64,000 nucleotides of DNA from Vespula vulgaris (Eukaryota > Arthropoda > Insecta > Hymenoptera > Vespidae). Shown in pieces: positions 39,401 to 46,214 of this stretch. Made by a program: the position numbers and the translations under genes. The notes beneath the pieces are model-generated. The model did no database searches. It saw nothing but the letters and a program-made list of their open reading frames with translations, and was not told the DNA's origin. Numbering within the stretch: position 1 is the stretch's first letter; each line of letters starts with the position of its first letter. Location: assembly GCF_905475345.1 (NCBI RefSeq), contig NC_066606.1, forward strand, positions 1,382,001 to 1,446,000, read 5' to 3'.

Positions 39401-42203
39401 AAACAAGCATGTTAAGCATGGTAAACGATCTTTTACTCGCTATAAGCAATTACAATAGACGCCACGCAAAGAAGGGAACGAATCAGCAATTGAAAAAATT
39501 GTATTTGAAAAATTATCCGTGGCTTATGGAACAGACCCGATTGATAGTCACTAAAGTACCACCGATCGAGAGTTATCTCGTCGATGCTATAAAGAAGAAT
39601 TTGAAGAAGGAGGACGAAGATCTGTACAAATTGTGGGTGGTAGAGGAAGAAAATGCTGGGAACATTGATTCTGGGAAAGCATTGGCACAATTGAAGAAGA
39701 ATCCGGAATTCGTCTTGAAACAATTTACTGATTATTTGAACAATTGCGAGACGAGTAGGCACGTTAAAACTATGAAACGTTTTATAACTACCAGCCGTTG
39801 GTACAAGGACATACCGATAAAATTTATGGAAGAGGCTACGAGACGTTTAAAGGATGAGAATAAAGTGTATTATATACAATTCCTAGGTATGCTCCTTTAT
39901 GGCGACACTTATTCGAAAATCGTCGATCCCTATATACCTAAGGACAAAATAATCGACATTCAACAGAACGATGCCAGTAACAAACACAAGCTATTGACGA
40001 ACGCGTTAAAAGGCATACTTATGTCTGATCCACCGGTACCGATTGAAATAATCGCTAGAATATGCGAGGGTGATTACTTGTCGTTGGCTTTACGGGTTTT
40101 AACGAACGTATGCGATCGAACATCGCTAATAAAGATTAAATCCTTCGCCAAGGATTTAGCCAGTAAACGCGTCTCGGTTAGAAAACACGGAATCAGGCTA
40201 ATCTGTAGAATCGAAACGCTCCAAGGCAGTTCGGATTTTCTTTTGTCGCAATGGAGAGAGGAGAAGCATCATTCGATTCGCGAAGTTATAATAATGAAAG
40301 CTTACAATATGTTCAAGAAGGAACCTGGACCTACTACTTGGTCAACCTTTAGAAATTGTCTACGTGAATTTAAATTGGAGGACTGGAAAAATAAGAAACC
40401 GTTTATGTTTTTAATAAAAGATATCCCGACGGAATATGTATGTGATTTCATTCGAGAGATCATCGATATGTCGGAAAAGGCCATTAAGATCGAAGAACTC
40501 GATGACGACAGTACGGCAAGGTGGTATATAGAGAATACTGTCAGCAAGATAGACGAGGCCGTTGCCAACATTCTACCGGACAAATTTTGCGAGGAGATCA
40601 TCGAGAAATATCTATTCAATCCCGATTACGTTATGAAAGATACTTTTAGAAAATTCACGGTAAACAATTTTCTTTTATTGAGGAAGGACAAGATGGAATC
40701 GAGATTCGCTACGTTGACGGGTATCTTTGTAAAAGTTGTCAAAACTGGTTGGGACGTGGCACATCCGAAAAAGTCACATTTCTTTCCCGTTAATTACACA
40801 ATACGCGCCATCATACACGACGTAATATCGCACCTATTGAGCGACACTAAATACGATTTGCAAATGATTAATGGAACGTTGAAATTATTCGATATGTGTA
40901 TGACGCCGGATATGGATCTGACGACATACTTTTTGTTGGTTTTGACGAAGGAATACGTCGAATCGAACGAACCGAGCGTTTTCGCATCGAAATTGTGCGA
41001 TAAAATACCTGAATTGGTCTGCGAGTACAGTCCCCTTTATCCGTCCAGCATCATCGATTCCCTTCAACATTTCTTTGCGATAATTCGTATCGAAAATCTC
41101 GAGGAATTCAAATTAATCATTATAGAACACCTCATCGAATGTCCGTCCATCTATGCTAATCTGGTTGCAGCATCGAGTTTACCAATTATTAAAATACCGG
41201 CCAATGTTGCAAGATACGATGCACTGGTAAATGTACTTCGTAATAGCGATAATCGTACGATTAAAAGTATAATGTACACGAAGATCAACGCGGCCGGCTT
41301 TTACAGCTGCAGCGTTGATCAATAAAAACTAATTAATAATTTAACTTTCATTTTAATATCTTAAGCAAGTATCTACATACTGCGACGTTAGATACATATT
41401 TTACACGTTCATAAGTCTCTTTAAAAACATTATAAAATCTTTAAAACATTCTGTAAATTAACTATCCTCGAGTACAAAGTTTTCACGTGTGCATATCGTA
41501 GAACGCGTATGTTCTTTAATAAGAGCCTCACAATTTTTTTTATTATTTTTTTTCTCTCTTTTTCCCTTTACGTTAATCTACCACTGTAAAGTCATTTCAA
41601 TAGATCATACTTTTAGTATCGTATAGATATGTAAATAATGGATTAATAGTAGATAGTAATAAATGTGAACAAAAAGGAGAGTGATATTTTTATACGATTT
41701 ATTTTTTTTCTTTTTACTTTTTTTTATTTTTTATATTTTCGTTTATATTTACTGCTAGATTCGTTTATTACTTTTGATACCATGTATAAGATGAGCGTAT
41801 GTTAATTATATCTTATTAAAAAAAAACTTTGCACGTTCCTCATCGACTTATATTTATTTCCCATATAATTCCCAAAAATAAAAGAAAATACATTGGAATA
41901 GATACTTTTCATCTGGCTCACTTTTTATATATTTTATATATCTTCATATATACATATACCTACACACATACACACACACAATAAAACATTCTAATATTAT
42001 TTATTGGATAATCCAATATCTATATATGTTTTCTATCATATTCGATTATATGAGTATATAACACGTTACAAATCAAAATTAAAGGTACTTACACGATGCG
42101 TCGAATCCCGTAATGAAATCAGGACAGGGAATGTAAGCGGTAGATCCGGCTGGTGTGTCGGGCCAACAAGACCATCCATCAAATATCGTAGGACAGAACG
42201 GTT
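3240..42203 (-). CDS. Class B GPCR, calcitonin-like / DH31 diuretic hormone receptor family (5' end missing)
   Basis: Plasma-membrane neuropeptide receptor of the secretin class; family members usually signal through Gs and cAMP. Ten coding exons read on the minus strand: 42093-42203, 11864-11970, 10975-11066, 10737-10863, 10427-10653, 8315-8485, 8021-8144, 7397-7438, 7176-7259, 3240-3287. Every junction has GT...AG ends and compatible phase, giving one open frame of 1133 nt ending in TGA. The hormone-binding domain shows five of the six conserved cysteines (the first must be upstream), the DGWSCW motif and the NGTWFRHP and WSNYTTC blocks typical of calcitonin receptors. TM3 has NYAWMLCEGFYLHTLLV, TM6 has LLVPLLGLHYLVIPF, and TM7 ends in CNGEVIAQFKRKW. 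No signal peptide or initiator ATG was found, so the model is 5'-incomplete. Whether it is the Dh31-R or the hector-type paralogue cannot be decided here. PDF receptor is less likely from the extracellular domain. Confidence 0.93.
5574..5830. repeat. Diverged direct duplication of about 130 bp
   Basis: GTTTGATTCGCTGAAAATC near 5587 recurs as GTTTGATTCGTTGAAATATC near 5715, each followed by a CTAAAATAT...GACTTT-like stretch and a region with TTCATTCACC or TACATTCACC. It lies in the last intron of the receptor. Confidence 0.5.
6376..6405. repeat. Perfect 13-bp hairpin, 4-nt loop
   Basis: CGAATAGTTATAT, loop ACAT, then its exact inverse ATATAACTATTCG. It sits next to AT-dinucleotide repeats in the last receptor intron. 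It may simply be an expanded AT palindrome, though the CGAATAGT ends are not part of a simple repeat. Confidence 0.7.
7037..7083. repeat. (AAG)n repeat downstream of the receptor cytoplasmic-tail exon
   Basis: AAG trinucleotides on the plus strand; polypyrimidine on the transcribed sense strand of the receptor, about 100 nt inside the last intron. Confidence 0.9.
7176..7259 (-). CDS. Receptor exon: proximal cytoplasmic tail
   Basis: The acceptor TATATAG precedes 7259. It encodes VIAQFKRKWEGTMLLRKRAN and then SCTATTVS. The donor is GTATGA at 7175, a less than ideal site. Reading through it gives one Val and a TGA stop (7170-7172), so an alternative short ending is possible by intron retention. 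Confidence 0.88.
7397..7438 (-). CDS. Receptor 42-nt exon inside TM7
   Basis: Exactly 14 codons, GLCVAVFFCFCNGE, flanked by a CTAG acceptor and a GTAAGT donor, both phase 0. It corresponds to the small TM7 exon whose in-frame skipping produces reduced-surface-expression isoforms of vertebrate calcitonin and CRF1 receptors. That parallel is family knowledge; skipping here is not shown. Confidence 0.92.
8021..8144 (-). CDS. Receptor exon: TM6 and ECL3
   Basis: The acceptor ATCATAG precedes 8144 and the donor GTTAGT is at 8020-8015. It encodes (R)ATMLLVPLLGLHYLVIPFR, then PPKKHPWEHAYEVISAITAS and FQ. LVPLLG is the TM6 kink motif of secretin-family receptors. Confidence 0.94.
8315..8485 (-). CDS. 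Receptor exon: ECL2, TM5, ICL3
   Basis: The acceptor TTTTTAG precedes 8485 and the donor GTAAAT is at 8314-8309. It encodes CWINEGNYMSVLVYPVCVST, LLNVLFLFNIVRVLLMKLR and the loop AGPAIGTRPSRSMLQAF. The CW pair of ECL2 and NIVRVLxxKLR at the base of TM5 are conserved in the class. The open frame extending upstream of the acceptor is intronic. Confidence 0.94.
8486..10426 (-). other. Receptor intron between the TM4 and TM5 exons
   Basis: 1.9 kb of AT-rich sequence with CT and AG runs (about 9076-9092, 9596-9650). No gene seen. Confidence 0.75.
10160..10295. repeat. Short tandem duplication
   Basis: TATACCGATAATGATTGAGT followed by TAGAATT near 10176 recurs as TATACCGATAATGATCGAGT followed by TAGAATT near 10262. 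Intronic. Confidence 0.55.
10427..10653 (-). CDS. Receptor exon: TM3, TM4 and start of ECL2
   Basis: The acceptor TATTTAG precedes 10653 and the donor GTGAGT is at 10426-10421. It begins IICRLLHVLLHYFLLTNYAW and continues MLCEGFYLHTLLVLAF, SEHRLVNWLMALGWSMPGII and YDPVDTE. The CEGxYLH and GWxxP motifs are class B signatures. The first Cys pairs with the ECL2 Cys encoded by the next exon. Confidence 0.96.
10737..10863 (-). CDS. Receptor exon: ICL1 and TM2
   Basis: The acceptor ATACAG precedes 10863 and the donor GTACGT begins at 10736. It encodes SLRCARITLHMNLFVSFVLN and then NALWLIWYRFVVANTNLLLTNS. RSLRCxRxTLHxNLF is the family hallmark at the start of TM2. Confidence 0.94.
10975..11066 (-). 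CDS. Receptor exon: TM1
   Basis: The acceptor AATACAG precedes 11066 and the donor GTAAGT is at 10974-10969. It encodes WQQGINGIYEVGYAISLVAL and then LLSLVILTYFR, the first transmembrane helix. The last two bases (CG) form Arg with the next exon. Confidence 0.93.
11067..11863 (-). other. Receptor intron before TM1
   Basis: 797 bp, AT-rich, nothing notable. Confidence 0.8.
11864..11970 (-). CDS. Receptor exon: end of hormone-binding domain
   Basis: The acceptor TTTCAG precedes 11970 and the donor GTAAGT is at 11863-11858. It encodes (L)KAHKYCEINGTWFRHP and then a segment ending SNYTTCINIEDLI. It carries ectodomain cysteines 5 and 6 and the N-glycosylation sequons NGT and NYT. It joins the exon at 42093 across a 30-kb intron. 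Confidence 0.95.
12900..13350. repeat. Diverged duplicated block
   Basis: GGCGAGTACACATCGAAGG followed by TCTCTCTTTCTAAACG near 12992 recurs about 305 bp later as GACGAGTAAACATAGAAGC followed by CTCTCTTTCTAAACATCG near 13299. Non-coding, within the long receptor intron. Confidence 0.5.
13719..13768. repeat. (AT)n microsatellite, 50 bp
   Basis: A perfect AT run. Comparable AT runs are at 2264-2305 and 20195-20235. Confidence 0.95.
15106..15146. repeat. (CT)n microsatellite
   Basis: A perfect CT run. A second pyrimidine tract of TTTCTC hexamers follows at about 15350-15432. Confidence 0.9.
19504..19566. repeat. (AG)n microsatellite, 63 bp
   Basis: A perfect AG run next to a short AT run at 19476-19490. 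The long Arg-Glu frame across it is an artefact of the repeat. Confidence 0.95.
21180..22580. repeat. Hierarchical tandem repeat, 312-bp and 389-bp periods
   Basis: Four copies begin with TTGAATCAAGTCTCTACGA or a close variant at 21245, 21557, 21869 and 22258. The first two steps are exactly 312 bp. The last step is 389 bp because copies 3 and 4 carry a different second half, starting GGACCGCGTAAATTCT and including GGAATATCTCTGGAACTACA and GTCGTACAGACTTGAATGAA. A decayed piece of that second half recurs at about 22750-22790. Each copy also holds a GTA/GTAGTAATAATAG microsatellite. The short frames of about 60 aa in copies 1 and 2 are by-products. It lies inside the receptor intron. It could be a local satellite or nested remains of a non-autonomous transposon. 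Confidence 0.85.
24247..24313. repeat. (AG)n microsatellite, 67 bp
   Basis: Uninterrupted AG dinucleotides, followed by an A-rich tract with AAAATAAAAT units. Intronic. Confidence 0.95.
25735..25888. repeat. CT-rich microsatellite tract
   Basis: Imperfect TCTCTTTC units ending in a perfect CT run at 25849-25888. The Leu-Ser-rich open frames over it are repeat by-products. Confidence 0.9.
27888..27953. repeat. 12-bp inverted repeat around a G-rich core
   Basis: ACCATAGAATGG (27888-27899) pairs with CCATTCTATGGT (27942-27953). The 42-nt centre contains GGGGTGGGGGGGG and GGTGTGG, extraordinary for this AT-rich region. It could be a miniature-element end pair, a structured regulatory element or a G-quadruplex-forming site. 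Confidence 0.7.
30017..30089. repeat. (AG)n microsatellite, 73 bp, preceded by GATA repeats
   Basis: A perfect AG run adjoining (GATA)n at about 29983-30017. It is one of the longest simple repeats in the window. A further AG run lies at 30329-30371. Confidence 0.95.
31811..31849. promoter_or_regulatory. Perfect 10-bp inverted repeat upstream of the esterase start
   Basis: ATTGGCTCGA at 31811-31820 is repeated inverted as TCGAGCCAAT at 31840-31849 with a 19-nt loop. It lies about 200 bp before the esterase ATG, in its presumed promoter or 5' UTR. It could be a dimer-binding operator-like site or an RNA hairpin; function is inferred from position only. Confidence 0.45.
32052..36070 (+). CDS. 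Carboxylesterase (type B, alpha/beta hydrolase; alpha-esterase-like, intracellular)
   Basis: Hydrolyses carboxylic esters; probably a detoxification or dietary esterase. Eight exons: 32052-32204, 33026-33314, 33959-34144, 34490-34692, 34790-34961, 35183-35500, 35617-35761, 35902-36070. All have GT...AG junctions in frame, 1635 nt giving 544 aa, the usual family length. Visible motifs are FRGIPYAKPPIG, EDCLYLNVY (Cys87), the oxyanion loop HGGGF (111-115), GNQGLKDQ, GGDPQNVTIFG and the nucleophile elbow GGSAG with Ser193, where most relatives have GESAG. The acid is Glu323 in NSEEG and the base His444 in GATHGDEL. The start is the ATG opening MDHQQQRPVLSLKQGK; there is no signal peptide, which favours a cytosolic enzyme. 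It lies wholly inside an intron of the receptor gene on the opposite strand. The exact substrate and the clade name are not determined; juvenile hormone esterase is unlikely because that family has GQSAG and is secreted. Confidence 0.95.
33418..33468. repeat. (AAT)n repeat in esterase intron 2
   Basis: AAT trinucleotides with one TGA interruption, within the intron between the second and third esterase exons. A similar (AAT)n/(GAT)n repeat lies at 43172-43229. Confidence 0.95.
36071..37689 (+). other. Intergenic region between esterase and 1200-aa gene
   Basis: It starts with the esterase 3' UTR and an A-rich tract (36330-36410). A less AT-rich block at about 36850-37080 contains GAGTGACGTCTAT (a CRE-like TGACGTC near 36990) and is the likely promoter or leader of the next gene. 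Then come T-runs and ACGT/ACAT repeats near 37.58-37.63 kb. Confidence 0.5.
37690..37708 (+). promoter_or_regulatory. Probable 3' splice acceptor of a 5'-UTR intron of the 1200-aa gene
   Basis: A T-rich tract followed by CTGTTCTCTAG ends 14 nt before the ATG at 37723. A non-coding leader exon upstream is therefore likely, plausibly within the less AT-rich stretch at about 36850-37080. Confidence 0.5.
37723..41325 (+). CDS. Uncharacterised 1200-aa intronless alpha-helical protein
   Basis: One uninterrupted frame encoding MSSVMSYLDAIQAIPGDTPT onward to CSVDQ and a TAA stop. I do not recognise the family. The ATG at 37723 is preferred because it follows a strong polypyrimidine tract and TCTCTAG acceptor at about 37691-37708; the open frame upstream has only a TTG. 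The protein is rich in Lys, Ile, Leu, Asp and Glu with few Gly and Pro. It reads as a long run of amphipathic helices (for example KPDLVIRYLKL, KPKLFINMIPLKLI), like a HEAT/ARM-type solenoid, but I see no exact repeat, catalytic motif, signal peptide or membrane segment. Its GC content and codon pattern are clearly those of coding sequence, unlike its flanks. It is nested inside the receptor intron on the opposite strand, 1.65 kb after the esterase. A single coding exon suggests retroposition of a spliced ancestor or a genuinely intronless family. Confidence 0.9.
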   Translation: MSSVMSYLDAIQAIPGDTPTKKYQWISKLIKDRIKVEGQELDLNNWGNDIRQPLIPLVKIIAGNMLKKYDVITEALKSEDLFIVSKALKARWYFDGRNKNIVNVNFFFENILPYVSLKARKRIIKSLSCHLGRKHPALAEEFFLALSKAYGVDQSIVLLRACNESFIYDVIVRHRIVISNNVLKKWYLTKPDLVIRYLKLDRPNDDHLVRNTHKVSIHQYSSFLPMLIKKNLEDFIEIFERYESHPPVVNLKFKCANIFLKNAKETFLNKPKLFINMIPLKLIDANRMEIIFPKLLPKDINKFNTNQMLKYLEHYPVEKQANLLLKSHEEIYKKSLFDKVSNVTSNLLSILPVNQRIIETRRLISQNSNNYTYDLNYKRVWRCYLPTKEIIPTIISEINKAKFSADRVASLVQIIYSCKINQDDDALFEILEHINIRHKNEDSWFWASLFEGFRNIYDLSDLSRRHWIIIDEIIERNYIKEQLSTYYPRNRLLLESAIRFRLKNHLSLKKILDIFVEIELQNWNNRWIIQDNAEYQKKCLNHILEIIEKKFETKDPQWEKTSMLSMVNDLLLAISNYNRRHAKKGTNQQLKKLYLKNYPWLMEQTRLIVTKVPPIESYLVDAIKKNLKKEDEDLYKLWVVEEENAGNIDSGKALAQLKKNPEFVLKQFTDYLNNCETSRHVKTMKRFITTSRWYKDIPIKFMEEATRRLKDENKVYYIQFLGMLLYGDTYSKIVDPYIPKDKIIDIQQNDASNKHKLLTNALKGILMSDPPVPIEIIARICEGDYLSLALRVLTNVCDRTSLIKIKSFAKDLASKRVSVRKHGIRLICRIETLQGSSDFLLSQWREEKHHSIREVIIMKAYNMFKKEPGPTTWSTFRNCLREFKLEDWKNKKPFMFLIKDIPTEYVCDFIREIIDMSEKAIKIEELDDDSTARWYIENTVSKIDEAVANILPDKFCEEIIEKYLFNPDYVMKDTFRKFTVNNFLLLRKDKMESRFATLTGIFVKVVKTGWDVAHPKKSHFFPVNYTIRAIIHDVISHLLSDTKYDLQMINGTLKLFDMCMTPDMDLTTYFLLVLTKEYVESNEPSVFASKLCDKIPELVCEYSPLYPSSIIDSLQHFFAIIRIENLEEFKLIIIEHLIECPSIYANLVAASSLPIIKIPANVARYDALVNVLRNSDNRTIKSIMYTKINAAGFYSCSVDQ
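41283..41320 (+). other. 9-bp hairpin at the extreme 3' end of the 1200-aa coding region
   Basis: GATCAACGC (41283-41291) pairs with GCGTTGATC (41312-41320) around a 20-nt GC-rich loop. The stem ends directly before the bases of the stop codon and AATAAA. Confidence 0.5.
41321..41326 (+). terminator. AATAAA polyadenylation signal overlapping the stop codon
   Basis: The TAA stop (41323-41325) of the 1200-aa gene lies inside AATAAA. Further AATAAA copies occur near 41660 and 41877, so the main cleavage site is not decided by sequence alone. Confidence 0.4.
41327..42092. other. 3' UTR of the 1200-aa gene, then receptor intron
   Basis: AT-rich with several AATAAA or ATAAA motifs on the plus strand; no further coding sequence before the receptor exon on the minus strand. 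Confidence 0.6.
42093..42203 (-). CDS. Receptor exon: first part of hormone-binding domain
   Basis: The acceptor is ATTTTAG before 42203 and the donor is GTAAGT at 42092-42087. It encodes PFCPTIFDGWSCWPDT followed by the block ending CPDFITGFDAS. It carries cysteines 2-4 of the class B ectodomain and the DGWxCW motif. It enters in phase with two bases (AA) completing a codon from an upstream exon, so at least one more coding exon exists to the right. Confidence 0.93.
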
Positions 42204-42434
42204 CTAAAATGATAAAGAAAAATGACTGTGATAGTTTGCTGTTATTGAAAATTCCAATTCGATTTATGAAACACCCGGGAGATATATAATATAATTACTT
42301 AACGCGAAATCATAATAATCTTTTAAACCATTTATATTCGTTTAGAAAAAAAAATATGTAGCTCGTAATTCGTGTTAACATTAACATATATATTACAGAT
42401 AAGAAATGTAATGAAGGCATTTGCCTATTTTTTC

Positions 42435-42471
<37 letters not shown>

Positions 42472-43171
42472 AAGAAAAAAAATCCATAGTGTTGTACATA
42501 AAATACCAAATGTTCGTTCGATGCAAGATACAATAATTATTTATTCAGATATGAAATACTAAATATTCTCATGAAAAAAAAAAAGAAAGAAAAAGAAAGG
42601 ATTACTAACGTTATTTATTTAAATATAAACAAAGTATGCGTACTTAAAAAATTTGATGAATCATTAAAAAAATTTGTTGAAAATAATGACAACGTGATAT
42701 TAATAAGTTGAAAAGGAAAATTTAAACGTGCTCGAGTAAGGTCAGATAATATTATTAAAACGTGAATTATTTATCGTTCGATCTCTTGCTCATTAGAGAG
42801 TCACCATTATAAAATCGATTTATCCTAGGATATCGGTTCTAACGCGCAAGCGTTCTCCTTTACCATTCAATATACGTATTCCCAGGCGTTATCTATGCAA
42901 TTGCAATTTCGAGATTCACGCAGAGCGAGCACTCTGCCGACGTTGAGAAGCCATCCGGAAGTTCGTTTCGTAAGGTAATAATGATTCCACGCACGTACGC
43001 CTTTGCGTCACGCGAAAGCTTTCACAGAAGTTCAAAAGTCCTTCTTACGTATACCTTTTCAAAATAAAAAAAAAATAAAATCGCCAGAGAAAGCTACTCC
43101 CTTTTTTTTTTATTCCATTCCTCTACCCTTCCAACCTTGATAATCACATTTTTTATTCGATATATAAAGTA

Positions 43172-43217
<46 letters not shown>

Positions 43218-45560
43218 TGATGATGATGAAAATAATAACACAATTTTCAAAATATTTATAATAATTAAGTTGCAATGAAAAAAAAAAAGGAAAAGTAACA
43301 AAATTATTTCGTATCTACAATTCGTTATAATTAAAAAACCATATGACCGAATGTTAAGTCAATGAACGTGTATATATATATATATATATACGCGTACTAT
43401 ATTATATGTAATTTTCCTTTCTTTTTTTTTTTCCTCGCACATATGCAATTACATATTTTGTATGATATGCAGAAGTGACGATATAAAAGACGATATGTTT
43501 TCTGCATCCGACGACCGATGATTGTCGGAAATCGTCATTTCGTGCATCATTGTCACGGTTAAAAGAATCGTATAATATCGAAATGTTTCTTTCTCAATCC
43601 TGTATTACTGTGAAAACTCAGAACGAATCCATACTAAGTATAGTATTATACTAACCACATATCTATCTATGTATCCATGTATTGTGTGAATAAAAAAAAA
43701 ATCAGAGCAAGGAAATAAAATATTATTATTGAGAGAAATTTAATCTGAGAAGTTAAAAGTTTTTCCGATTGATAAAAAAATCAATAAAACAGTTATCGTA
43801 TCATTCTCTCATGTATCTCACTTATCCCCTTGAAGTATTGGAAAATTTTCAACTTTAAACAACGAAAGTTAGATAATCTATTATACGTAGAAAGATCTAC
43901 TCTACGATTAAAGCTCATTTCGATTATTGTCTGATGCGTCTTATATATAACAGATGACTTAACATTTGTCATAATGACACATCTTTGCAATCCTTTATTT
44001 AAAGAAACAAAAAAAAAAAGAAGAAGAAAAACTTACAAATATATATAGTGTTTCAATGAGAGTGCATAAATTTGTTTTTCCTCATCCATGTCCTAATGTT
44101 ATTATTACTGTTTGATATTTTACGTATGAATGCAGTATGTAATAGATACCAAATATAAATACGTCTATTACGCTAATGGAAATAAATGAGGAAAAGAAAA
44201 AAAAAAAAAAATTGTATCAAGGGTATGATAAAAAGAAAAAAAAAAGAAAAAAAAAGAAAAAAACAGAATGAGAAATCGTTAGGAAGACTAATAAATAATG
44301 TTGAAATTTTCAATAAATGTTGCTCATTTAAATGTGAAATATAGTGATAATGATGACATTAACCATTAATTAATAGAATCTAGCTAAAAATAAAAAAAAA
44401 AATAAAATTATCGATAAAGTGTCTGTAAAGGAATAAAGAGAAAAATATTATCAGTCGACGTATGTAACACCCGACCAAATCACAACTCTCGATTCATAAT
44501 GATCTACTTTTCAAGCAATTAAATAATTTTTATAAGAATGTCTCATAAATTGTACTCGTATTGTTCTTTTTTATCTGATTTTTTAAATACGTATATATAC
44601 ATATTTTGTTTTCTTTTTAAGAAATTGTAAAATGGTAATACGCGATAGTAAGTTCTGTTTATCTCAACATATAATTTGTAAGTGTTTAATAATTTTTGTA
44701 AAAAAAGGAAAAAGAAAAGAGAAAAAAGAAAAAAGAAAAAGGGAGAAAGGAAAGAAAAAGAAAAAGAAAAAAAAGTGTTATTCACACCTTTTTTTTTTGT
44801 TGTTGTTTTTTTAATCCTTTCGCATCGAAAATTAAGAAGCGAGGAGGGGATACGATAGACATATTGGTAATTGGAAGAATATGGGAAGGGAGAGAGAGGG
44901 ATATAATGCGATATCTTTACAAATCCGCATCATTTCGTTGAGAAATTCAACGATATTAACACGAACGTCAAGTTCTGTTAATAATATATAAACGTAGTAT
45001 ATATTTTCAAATATTATATAAACGTACAGTAGCAATAAAAGCAAGAGTCAACGTATATTCAATAACGTTAGAGCATGACTCATGGAAAAACGAAGGTTTC
45101 TTTATCCGTTAACAATCGGCAATCTTTCAGTTTGCAGTTGCATCTTCTGCAAGGAGATAGTCTATATCTCAAAATTTTTTCTCATGGTTGTGAGTACTCG
45201 GATATCGAATCTGTTCTATCGCGTGCTGCTTTTACAAACAAGGAAAAAAAAAAGAAAGGAAAATAATAACGTGAATAACAATATTTATCTTTAATTATAT
45301 CTTCATTGTAATGCATCACAGTGCACCAATATTTTCAACAATATATCTTAAAGTGAAGAAACGGTAGAAAATATTTTAGTTTGTGTGAGAGGAGTTAATG
45401 ACGAATAATTAAAGAAACGAAAAAAAAAGAAAAGAAAAGAAAACGAAGACAAAAGAAAAGGAAAGAAAAAAGAAAAAAGAAAAAAGAAGAAAGAAAAAAG
45501 AGAACAAAAACACATAGTCAGCCAGTCAATGCTGATTTCTGAACTTTACGTCATTTGCGA
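42204..45560. other. Upstream of the first visible receptor exon
   Basis: Should hold the next receptor intron. A noticeably GC-richer, non-repetitive block at about 42790-43040 (with GCAGAG...CTCTGC and TGCGTCACGCG) could be a promoter, enhancer or unrecognised leader exon. The rest is poly-A (29 A at 42441-42469), AAT repeats and purine tracts. No signal-peptide exon was recognised. Confidence 0.5.
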
Positions 45561-45587
45561 TTGGACGTTTTGATATGTAAGTATATA

Positions 45588-45594
45588 TATAAAG
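45588..45594 (+). promoter_or_regulatory. TATA box of UGT unit 1
   Basis: TATAAAG lies 219 nt before the ATG, in upstream sequence that aligns by eye with the promoters of units 3 and 4 (a shared stretch ending near TTTGTAGAAA or TTGCAGAAA). Confidence 0.4.
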
Positions 45595-45806
45595 CGAAAT
45601 GCATGGTGAGTTTAAGTTAAATAACATCGATTGGACGTAACGAGGGTATTTGTAGAAAAAAAAAAAGAAAAAAAAAACAACAACAAAAAGGGAGGAAAAA
45701 ATAGAGAAAGAAAGGAAAAGAACGGAAAAGACAAATACAAGAAAAGAAAAGAAAAAAAGAGAGAAAAAGAGAAAGAGAAAAAGAGAAAAGGACACGAAGA
45801 GGAAAA

Positions 45807-46214
45807 ATGAAGGTGTTACGGTACATTATTTTTTGGATGGCTTTGTGTCTCACGTTCTCTCAAGGATATCGGATACTCGGAGTTTTTCCGTTTCAAGGGA
45901 AAAGCCATTTTATCATGTTCGAAGCTTTGATGAAAAGTCTCGCTAAGAAGGGCCATCAGATCGACGCGATCACTTCGTTTCATTTGAAAAAACCATTGGT
46001 TAATATCACCGAATTGGTAGTGATACCATCGCAAATGAAATTGGTCAATAACATTTCCTATGATCAAATGAGAATAATACTAACCGGGCTTCCGGTACGA
46101 ACAGTGGCAACCTTAGGTGGTAATGAAGTTTGTGAAAATTTGAGACTTCCGGAAATTCAAAAATTAATACACGAACCATCGAAGAATCCACCGTATGATG
46201 TCATTTTGATGGAG
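45807..46214 (+). pseudogene. UGT unit 1: first exon only (truncated copy or alternative first exon)
   Basis: Opens with ATG and a signal peptide (MKVLRYIIFWMALCLTFSQG) and continues through the UGT N-terminal domain, with presumed catalytic His34 in KSHF and LAKKGHQID, to PPYDVILME. The 136 codons are intact and about as similar to units 2-4 as those are to one another. The donor after GAG is GTTCGT, weaker than the GTATTT or GTATTA of the other copies. Homology to the sister genes continues into intron 1 and is lost at about 46.89 kb, just where exon 2 should begin. No exon 2-5 sequence is present before the next gene's start at 50.5 kb. It is either a relic of unequal crossing-over or, as in mammalian UGT1A, an alternative first exon spliced to the downstream exons of unit 2. 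The promoter-side homology and a TATA box are retained. Confidence 0.75.
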
